From positions 1 through 46,680 of the forward strand of contig JAKAMI010000005.1 of the NCBI GenBank assembly GCA_021812945.1: a stretch of 46,680 nt of DNA, in the 5' to 3' direction. Every line of letters starts with the position of its first letter. Position 1 is the stretch's first letter. Below are positions 13,165 to 19,208 of the stretch, in pieces. The DNA is from a bacterium (lineage in GTDB: Bacteria > Patescibacteriota > UBA1384 > XYA2-FULL-43-10 > JAKAMI01). Under the pieces are notes generated by a model. That model searched no databases. It had not been told where the DNA came from and was given only the letters and a program-made list of their open reading frames with translations. The position numbers and the translations under genes are program-made.

Positions 13165-14616
13165 CTAGATGCCCGGCGCCTTGAGACTGTCCAAGTTTCG
13201 CCCGACATAGGAAACTATCGGGAAAAGAAGCAGGCAAAAGTCCTCCAGACCGACCGACTTACTCTCGGTCAGAAACCAGTCGGGAATGATGAAGCTGTGT
13301 TTGGAGAATCTCTGCGCCCAAGCCGCTTCGCATTCAAGCACTATTGCGTAAGGCAGATAGCGCACGAACAGATCGTAATTTCTCTCATCGTACTCTACCG
13401 GGTTTGGATCGGTCAAATAACGCTTGAAGGCCAGCCAGTTCGAGGCCTCGGTTTGGCCGGCCGGGGTTCTTGATGGAATGTAGTCGGCTAGAGCAAAAAT
13501 TATAACCGAAGAGACGATCATTCCGATCCAGAAGAAAAGCGAATAAGGCGGATCCAGACTTATCGAAAACACTTTTAGCAGAAGTCCGCCGACTCCGAGT
13601 AAAAACAGGCCAATAGCTACCAAACTATATTTCATTTTGACGTTACGGTAATCGCTCCTCAGGTATCCCATTCTCAGAGCCAAAGCCTGGATCAGGTAAT
13701 AAAAAGCGGAGATTTTCTTACTGTAAAGGTAGTGATTTACTCTCTCGTCTATCTGGTTTTGAGTGCTGGAAATGGAATTTTTGAATATTTTTCCCAAAAG
13801 CACCTTTTCAAAACCCAGCAGTGACTGCTCCAGATGGTTTTTGCCGAAAACAAATCCCCGCTCGCGATCGACGATAACAATGTCGCCCCGAACCGCCAGA
13901 TCCACCAGAGTCGCGGCAATTTCTCTCGGTCCGATCTTTTGCTTGGCTATGAGTCCAACCACCGCCGGCGGAATGCTCATTGGCGGAGCTGAAACGGCAC
14001 GGTCCGGTATGTCGACTTTCCCCCTAAGTTCTCGAAAAAGGATATACAAAAGAACAAAAAGAGACAAAAGAGGCAAAACAACCGCCAAGAGAAGCCAGAA
14101 GCCGAAGCTGGAACCGGCAAGAGTGTTTTTGACTCTTAGAACCAAGGGGTACTCGATGGAACCGACCGGCATTTTAGCGACCACGGTTATCTCCGCTTCG
14201 GGTCCAATGCCGTAAGCGGTGTATTCGATAGTACGGCTGTCAATAATCTTGGTATTCGAACTATCAACCCCGTGCACAGCAAGAATCTTCGCATCGGTTT
14301 CATAAGCGATTGTCGCGGGCAAACTTAAGCGGATCGTCACGCTGTCCATATAATTTTTTGGCTGATTGACGATAACTCTTCTCAGCTCATCCTTGCCGTC
14401 AACTGGTGCGATTTGATCGACTTTTTGGTTATTTAGAATGACGCTTCCATTGCCCAAAATGTTTAAGTTTTGGTTGACACTGCTGCTGTAACCGCCCGTA
14501 TTTTCCACCGGTTGGTCCGCCAAAACTTGCAGCTGCCCCCGGACATAAAAAGCCGCGGCCAACACCAAAACCAGACCGGCGAAAAAGACGGTTTTCTTCC
14601 GGTACAGACTAAACAT
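13165..14616 (-). CDS. DUF2207-type membrane protein
   Basis: A 483-residue protein with an N-terminal signal/anchor helix (about 8-25), an extracytoplasmic beta-rich domain to about residue 170, and a transmembrane helix near 177-200. A winged-helix-like cytoplasmic segment follows (PPAVVGLIAKQKIGPREIAATLVDLAVRGDI, given here as a region of residues 217-250), then two more helices near 333-375. This layout matches the DUF2207 family, which is common in reduced bacteria and has no assigned activity. The start is ATG 14616-14614; the longer open frame has no better signal. It is monocistronic, between lepB and holA. Confidence 0.75.
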   Translation of the reverse strand: MFSLYRKKTVFFAGLVLVLAAAFYVRGQLQVLADQPVENTGGYSSSVNQNLNILGNGSVILNNQKVDQIAPVDGKDELRRVIVNQPKNYMDSVTIRLSLPATIAYETDAKILAVHGVDSSNTKIIDSRTIEYTAYGIGPEAEITVVAKMPVGSIEYPLVLRVKNTLAGSSFGFWLLLAVVLPLLSLFVLLYILFRELRGKVDIPDRAVSAPPMSIPPAVVGLIAKQKIGPREIAATLVDLAVRGDIVIVDRERGFVFGKNHLEQSLLGFEKVLLGKIFKNSISSTQNQIDERVNHYLYSKKISAFYYLIQALALRMGYLRSDYRNVKMKYSLVAIGLFLLGVGGLLLKVFSISLDPPYSLFFWIGMIVSSVIIFALADYIPSRTPAGQTEASNWLAFKRYLTDPNPVEYDERNYDLFVRYLPYAIVLECEAAWAQRFSKHSFIIPDWFLTESKSVGLEDFCLLLFPIVSYVGRNLDSLKAPGI

Positions 14617-14679
14617 TTTCAGAATGTTTGTGAGAGTGTAAATTTCCCCTCCTTCCCGCACCAAGTGCGGGAATAACCA

Positions 14680-14894
14680 ATAACCAATTTCCAATAATCA
14701 GGAGACAACCAATATCCAATACCCAATAACCAAATTTGCTTCCTTGTTTGAATTTTGAAAATTGGTTATTGAAAATTAACTGGTTATTGTATCTTGATTA
14801 TTGGTGATTGTTCGTTTCTTGTTTCTTGAGATTTTGATATCAATCTGTGCTCAATCGGTGAATGAAATCAGTGGGTCTATCCCCTTGAATTGTA
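14680..14894. repeat. Low-complexity CCAATAACC/GGTTATTG tract upstream of the DUF2207 gene
   Basis: Repeated CCAATAACCAAT words at 14680-14740 are followed by complementary GGTTATTG words at 14760-14800, which can form one large stem. An AATCAGTGGGTC repeat piece precedes the holA stop. Confidence 0.5.
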
Positions 14895-15830
14895 TCATGC
14901 GCACAACCCGGCCGCAAGAAGCTCTAGAGCCAGTTTGGGTTCTTGCCGGCCTGTCTTCATCTGAAAATCGATTTCCTCGAGATACAAATAAATATCCCGT
15001 AGCTGTGTTAACGAGTAATTTTCGGCTATCGAAAGAACTTTGCCAAAAACGTAAGGATTGATGCCGCTTTTTGAAGCGGTTGCTTCCTTTCTGTCAAGCA
15101 AATCGCGGACAATTAATAATTGCCGATACTGCCAAACAACCATGGTTAGAATGTAGTTTTCGTTTTGACCGCTTTGAATCAGCTTTATTAGAGCTCTCAA
15201 CGACTTTTCGAGTCGTCTTCTAGCCAAACTCTCGATAAAAAGAAAAACGTCCGAATTGACTTCTGAGGTTACCATTTCTTGAATGTCGGACTCGTTGATC
15301 TCACTTTCCGATCTATAAGTGGCAAGCTTAATAATCTCCTGTTCCAAACGCAAAGAATCGTTCGGAACGGCGGCGGCCAAAAGAACTGCCGCCGGTTTTG
15401 TTATCGTTGAGCCGTGAGTCGCGGTCATCTCGTTAATCCTTTGAACCAGCTTGAACTGGTCCGGTGGCAAAAACTCGCGGCTCTGAGCAATTTTTTGCAA
15501 TGTTTTGAAAGCTACCGTTCTTTTGTCCAGTTTTGCCGTCTCGATAACAACCACGTCACAAGCCGGATTGTCGAATTTTAGGAGGTCGAGAATCTGCTCG
15601 ACCTGTTCCGTCCTTTTGTTGGCCAGAAGATTTTCGATGATGATAAGCTTCTTCGGAGACAAAAAGCCGACAGTCATCATCTCCGTGCTCAAAGAACCGG
15701 CTGATAATGTCGCGCCATCCAACCTGACAATATTAAGATCACCCAACTCATCATTTCTAAAACCTTCCTCGATCTTGCGAAGTTCTCGCTTCATCCCCCA
15801 CTCGTCTTGTCCGTAAAAAAAATAGAGCAT
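14895..15830 (-). CDS. holA: DNA polymerase III subunit delta
   Basis: A 311-residue protein with the N-terminal P-loop-like fold of clamp-loader delta subunits (MLYFFYGQDEW, GFLSPKKLIIIENLL near 54). It continues with the middle lid helices (SLRLEQEIIKLATYRS near 159) and the C-terminal collar domain (KTGRQEPKLALELLAAGL at the end). It opens the sliding clamp during loading. The ATG at 15830 has no Shine-Dalgarno; a TAGCAT box lies exactly 6 nt upstream, so it may be leaderless. The orphan gene terminator at 15857-15889 separates it from upstream transcription. Confidence 0.88.
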   Translation of the reverse strand: MLYFFYGQDEWGMKRELRKIEEGFRNDELGDLNIVRLDGATLSAGSLSTEMMTVGFLSPKKLIIIENLLANKRTEQVEQILDLLKFDNPACDVVVIETAKLDKRTVAFKTLQKIAQSREFLPPDQFKLVQRINEMTATHGSTITKPAAVLLAAAVPNDSLRLEQEIIKLATYRSESEINESDIQEMVTSEVNSDVFLFIESLARRRLEKSLRALIKLIQSGQNENYILTMVVWQYRQLLIVRDLLDRKEATASKSGINPYVFGKVLSIAENYSLTQLRDIYLYLEEIDFQMKTGRQEPKLALELLAAGLCA

Positions 15831-15856
15831 AGTTTTATGCTAGCTGGTTCCGGCTG

Positions 15857-15889
15857 AAAAGAAAAGTAGGTGGCACCGGAGCCACCTAC
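15857..15889 (-). terminator. Rho-independent terminator of the orphan gene
   Basis: On the minus strand GTAGGTGGC and GCCACCTAC form a 9-bp stem (extended by CCGG at the loop), followed by TTTTCTTTTC. It lies about 30 nt after the stop of the gene at 15920-16123. Confidence 0.8.
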
Positions 15890-15919
15890 CACGACCGTAA
15901 TCACACACCAACGACCGCT

Positions 15920-16123
15920 TCAGGTCGTGAGTGTAACGTCGAACCCTCGTGAGCGCAGAAAGTTGGCGTCTGACATCGTCAGTACCGCCTGACCAGTCTG
16001 CTTCCCACGCAGGTTGTCACCGAAGATACGTTTGAGCAATGGTTGCTCGCACTTAGGTATCCTGGCAAACCTGACTGTACCCCGAACGGTGTACGTCAAC
16101 CCGCGGCTAACTGAATCACTCAC
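15920..16123 (-). CDS. Orphan 67-aa protein with its own promoter and terminator
   Basis: A GTG start at 16123-16121 is preceded by a very strong Shine-Dalgarno (GAGGGAGGG, 16138-16130). A promoter lies upstream (16159-16188) and an intrinsic terminator downstream. The product (MSDSVSRGLTYTV...) is soluble, basic in the first half and has one cysteine (KCEQP). It ends in RSRGFDVTLTT. GC content looks higher than in the surrounding genes. I recognise no family; it could be a small regulator or a horizontally acquired gene. Complete expression signals make a real gene likely despite the length. Confidence 0.65.
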   Translation of the reverse strand: MSDSVSRGLTYTVRGTVRFARIPKCEQPLLKRIFGDNLRGKQTGQAVLTMSDANFLRSRGFDVTLTT

Positions 16124-16418
16124 GGAAAACCCTCCCTCGAAACATGAAGTTGGTAATACTTATATCACGACTGTCCTTAAATGTCCAATCAAAAAAAACA
16201 CCGTAAACGGTGGTCTCAATTAATTGAGTCCGGACTCTAGTCTGTTGGAAACACGCTTCATCCTTCGCTAAAGCTACGGATGACAGGAAAGCTTGCACTC
16301 AAAACTTCTGAGCCCAGCCTTTGGGCTGTTCTGAGCATGCGTGGACCCAATTTCTAAATGAATATTCGTACTTTTGTATTTTTGTGCTGTTTTTTGTACT
16401 TTCGCGAGGGGGGCGAGA
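16124..16418. other. Gap upstream of the orphan gene, repeats only
   Basis: Apart from the promoter at 16159-16188 this region holds an ACCGT/ACGGT mini-hairpin at 16199-16213. Mixed dispersed-repeat pieces (16215-16335) and a 'tttgtactttcgcgagggg' repeat copy (16370-16412) follow. Frames here read through repeats and lack start signals. Confidence 0.6.
16159..16188 (-). promoter_or_regulatory. Promoter of the orphan gene
   Basis: On the minus strand TTGGAC (16188-16183), 18-nt spacer, TATAAG (16164-16159). The predicted transcript starts about 30 nt before the GTG and includes the Shine-Dalgarno. Confidence 0.6.
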
Positions 16419-17729
16419 CTACTTGCTCGCCGCCCAGTTGTCTCCGATCCCGACCTCGACTTTTATCGGCACACAAAGTTTGACCACGTTTTCCATCACT
16501 TCTTCCATAAGCTTGGCCACTTCTTTGGCCTGTTTTTCCGGACACTCCACCACCAGCTCGTCGTGAACGGTTAGGATTAGGCGGGGTCTGGCATCCATGT
16601 CATTCTGAGGCAAAGCCGAAGAATCCTTTTGTTTTTGATTTTTGATATCTAATTTTTGATTTAGTGTTATCATCGCAAGTTTGAGGATCTCGGCAGCTGA
16701 GCCTTGAATCGGCGTGTTGACCGCCATCCGTTCGTCGGCCTCCCGAAGAATCCGGTTGTCCGATTTGATGTTGAAAAGTTTCCGCTTGAAACCGAAGATC
16801 GTCTCCACCGCTCCGGTTTTTCTGGCCCTGTAAGTCGTCTCCTCAATGTATTCCTTGATCCCCTGATGGTTGTGGAAATACTCGAAAATGAATTTGGCCG
16901 CCATCTCCTGAGGAATATTCAAAGCCTGCGATAAGCCGAAGGGACTCATGCCATACAAAACGCCGAAGTTGATGGTCTTGGCAAAGCGTCGTTCCTCCTT
17001 GGAGATTTTCCCCTCCGGTTTGTGAAATAAAAGACTGGCGGTGCGAGTGTGAACATCGATGTTCTTGTTGAAAGCATCCATCATCTGCCGGTCGCCGGAA
17101 AAGCAGGCGATGATGCGTAATTCTATCTGCGAGTAGTCTGCCGAGACTAGCTTGTTACCCTTACCTGCCACAATGGTTTTCCGAATATCGGCGCCGTAGG
17201 TCCCCTTGATCGGGATATTTTGCAGGTTTGGCTCGCTTGATGAAATACGTCCGGTGCGAGCGTCTTGAGCGTAGTGGGTATGTAAACGATCCCGCTCATC
17301 AACCAGCTTCGGTAAAGGCTCCAAGTAGGTCGAAACCAGCTTAGTAAACTCGCGATATTTTAGAATCTTGGGAATGGCTGGATGAGCATGTTTGATCTTG
17401 TAGAGCTCCCCGGCGGCGGTAGAATAGCCGGATTGGGTTCTGCGAATGTCTTCGGTCGGTAATTTCAGTTGATTGAACAATAGGTCCGCCAGCTGGCTCG
17501 GCGAGTCCAGGTTGATCTCAGTCCCCAGATCACTGAGAATATCTTTTTTGAGCTTGTCTATTCTTCGTCCGACCTGCCTGTTTAGCTGTTTGATTCTGTC
17601 AACATCAATCAACACCCCGGTCTTTTCCATCTCCCGCAAAACCGGCTCGACACGTCTAAAAATCTGTTCCGACGAAATGTCCGGCACCAGACAACAATCT
17701 TTATTTTTCTTCTCACAGGGACACAACAT
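16419..17729 (-). CDS. polA: DNA polymerase I, polymerase domain as a separate gene
   Basis: A 436-residue family A polymerase with motif A (DYSQIELR, Asp198), motif B (RRFAKTINFGVLYG, near 248-260) and motif C (VHDELVVE, His389-Asp390). The thumb begins soon after the N-terminus (VEPVLREMEKTGVLIDV near 27). No 3'-5' exonuclease domain is present, and the 5' nuclease domain is encoded by the next gene upstream (17879-19039). Residues 361-380 are encoded by dispersed-repeat sequence, just before motif C. The N-terminus carries a small cysteine cluster (LCPCEKKNKDCC), possibly metal-binding. It does gap-filling synthesis in repair and Okazaki-fragment maturation. Confidence 0.92.
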   Translation of the reverse strand: MLCPCEKKNKDCCLVPDISSEQIFRRVEPVLREMEKTGVLIDVDRIKQLNRQVGRRIDKLKKDILSDLGTEINLDSPSQLADLLFNQLKLPTEDIRRTQSGYSTAAGELYKIKHAHPAIPKILKYREFTKLVSTYLEPLPKLVDERDRLHTHYAQDARTGRISSSEPNLQNIPIKGTYGADIRKTIVAGKGNKLVSADYSQIELRIIACFSGDRQMMDAFNKNIDVHTRTASLLFHKPEGKISKEERRFAKTINFGVLYGMSPFGLSQALNIPQEMAAKFIFEYFHNHQGIKEYIEETTYRARKTGAVETIFGFKRKLFNIKSDNRILREADERMAVNTPIQGSAAEILKLAMITLNQKLDIKNQKQKDSSALPQNDMDARPRLILTVHDELVVECPEKQAKEVAKLMEEVMENVVKLCVPIKVEVGIGDNWAASK

Positions 17730-17788
17730 AATAAGTTATGGATAGCTAATAAAGCTAATGGCTAATAACGAATGATCTATTTTGTTCT

Positions 17789-17858
17789 GTCATTCTGAGC
17801 GACTAGCGAAGAACCTTCCGAGACAGATCCTTCGGCTCGATGACTCGCTCAGGATGAC
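17789..17858. repeat. Dispersed repeat sitting at the polA split point
   Basis: GTCATTCTGAGCG...CTCAGGATGAC element in the 149-nt gap between the two polA genes. It belongs to the family at 11837-11893. Confidence 0.7.
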
Positions 17859-17878
17859 GGGAAATACAAGGCTTGCAA

Positions 17879-19039
17879 TTATAACAGTTTCAACTGTTGG
17901 TTCTTCTTTTGAGCCTCAGCCTCAGGTTTTTCGGTTTCTTGGTTCTTCGGTCCTTCAGTCCTGCTCGCCCTCCCAAATCTGGCGAGCAACGAACGAAAAT
18001 TCAGTTTTTCGAACAGCAGCCGTAATTTCTCCTTATCGTACTCTCCCCATTTCAAATCTTCAAGAGTGAACTCCACCGGCACATCTTTGTGGATGGTCGC
18101 GAGCTCCCGGGAAAGATAGGCCTGATCTTTGTGTTTTATGAGTAAATCTTTGATCCGCGGTTTAATTGCACCTGTTGTGTCATTCCCGCGAAGGCGGGAA
18201 TCTGCTAATTGATTGGGGAGATTCCCACCTTCGCGGGAATGACCAGAGTTTTGCGACTTGTTCTCTGGACTTTTGGACTCCTTGACTTTTAGACTTTCAT
18301 AAATTCGGTCTAAAGACCCGAATTTATGAATAAGCTCCGTTGCCGTTTTGTCACCGATCCCCGGGACTCCGGGGATATTGTCTGAGGCGTCGCCGGCCAA
18401 GGCCTTGAGATCAACAAAATCCTCCGGCTCTAAGTCGTATTTGGTCTTGATGACATCACGATTAATAATGCGCGGACCGTTTGCACCCTGCTTTAGATCA
18501 TAAACAAAAACATCGCCGTTGACCAACTGGAAGGTATCTTTGTCCCCCGTCACTATGTAGATCTTAACACCAACACTGCCATTCCCGTCTCTCTTGCCGT
18601 CATTCCCGCGAAAGCGGGAATCTGCTAATTGATTGGGGAGATTCCCACCTTCGCGGGAATGACAAAAAGTAGAGCTCAGTCTTTTCACCACCGTCCCAAT
18701 AACATCATCTGCTTCGTACCCTTGCATTTCCAAAACTTTGATACCAAAAGTTTCCACCAGTTGCTTTATAACCGGAATTTGATCGTATAGTTCCTGGTCA
18801 GCCTTGACTCTAGTAGATTTGTAGTCTTCAAATTTGTGGTGGCGAAAAGTCGGGCCGGCCAGATCAAAAGAGCAGACTATGTATTCCGGTTTTAGGTCCT
18901 CGATAACACGAATCAAGGTCAAGGCGAACCCGTAAACCGCATTAGTCGGGTTGCCCTCCGGATCAGTAAAAGTTTTTGGCATAGAGTGATACGCCCGATG
19001 CACCACCGCGTTGCCGTCAATCAAGACTAGATTATTCAT
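17879..19039 (-). CDS. polA: 5'-3' exonuclease (PolA N-terminal domain) as a separate gene
   Basis: A 386-residue FEN-type 5' nuclease: DGNAVVHRAYHSMP near 8, SFDLAGPTFRH near 58, GYEADDVIGT near 107, VTGDKDTF near 162 and the helix-hairpin-helix AGDASDNIPGVPGIGDKTA near 206. Metal-binding aspartates are present. It removes RNA primers and flaps. Two nearly identical 65-bp palindromic repeats are translated in frame at about residues 126-148 and 266-288 (SREGGNLPNQLADSR each time). The tail (about 360-386) is glutamine/lysine/glutamate-rich and ends where a normal PolA would enter its 3'-5' exonuclease domain. There is no Shine-Dalgarno; an extended -10 lies 6 nt before ATG 19039, so a leaderless mRNA is likely. 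Confidence 0.9.
   Translation of the reverse strand: MNNLVLIDGNAVVHRAYHSMPKTFTDPEGNPTNAVYGFALTLIRVIEDLKPEYIVCSFDLAGPTFRHHKFEDYKSTRVKADQELYDQIPVIKQLVETFGIKVLEMQGYEADDVIGTVVKRLSSTFCHSREGGNLPNQLADSRFRGNDGKRDGNGSVGVKIYIVTGDKDTFQLVNGDVFVYDLKQGANGPRIINRDVIKTKYDLEPEDFVDLKALAGDASDNIPGVPGIGDKTATELIHKFGSLDRIYESLKVKESKSPENKSQNSGHSREGGNLPNQLADSRLRGNDTTGAIKPRIKDLLIKHKDQAYLSRELATIHKDVPVEFTLEDLKWGEYDKEKLRLLFEKLNFRSLLARFGRASRTEGPKNQETEKPEAEAQKKNQQLKLL
18179..18243. repeat. 65-bp palindromic repeat inside the 5' exonuclease gene, copy 1
   Basis: Ends GTCATTCCCGCG / CGCGGGAATGAC are inverted, with an inner GGCGGGAATC...GATTCCCACC pair. It is almost identical to 18599-18663, in the same orientation and reading frame, 420 nt away. 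Confidence 0.9.
18599..18663. repeat. 65-bp palindromic repeat inside the 5' exonuclease gene, copy 2
   Basis: Differs from copy 1 at one visible base (AAAGCGGG versus AAGGCGGG). It is read in frame as part of the protein. Confidence 0.9.
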
Positions 19040-19045
19040 AATCTG

Positions 19046-19054
19046 ATATTACCA
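19046..19054 (-). promoter_or_regulatory. Extended -10 of the 5' exonuclease gene (leaderless)
   Basis: On the minus strand TGG-TAATAT (19054-19046) is followed by CAGATT and then the ATG at 19039. The wording is nearly the same as upstream of leuS (TGATAATATCTGATTATG). Transcription would begin at or next to the start codon. Confidence 0.6.
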
Positions 19055-19208
19055 CGACTGAGGGATGATAAAAAGAGTGAAATTGATTATAATAAATATA
19101 ATACATACTACGACCTCCACAGATTTACACCACAGATTGAGACCGATCGATTTTTAATCAGTGGAATTGATCAGTGGCGGTCACCTTTCAATTTTTCTTA
19201 GGTAAGTT
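19055..19208. repeat. Divergent spacer with CACAGATT/GATCAGTGG repeats
   Basis: Words CCACAGATTTACACC, AATCAGTGG and GATCAGTGGCGGTCACC fill the space before the cation ATPase. Same family as 12333-12453. Confidence 0.55.

Noticed and set aside
16116-16298. 60-residue minus-strand frame upstream of the orphan gene
   Set aside because: It covers the promoter and Shine-Dalgarno of the orphan and runs through dispersed repeats. No start signal.
18179-18663. CRISPR array suggested by two identical repeats
   Set aside because: Only two copies, each 65 bp and palindromic, 420 bp apart and inside a conserved coding frame. No spacer pattern and no cas genes.
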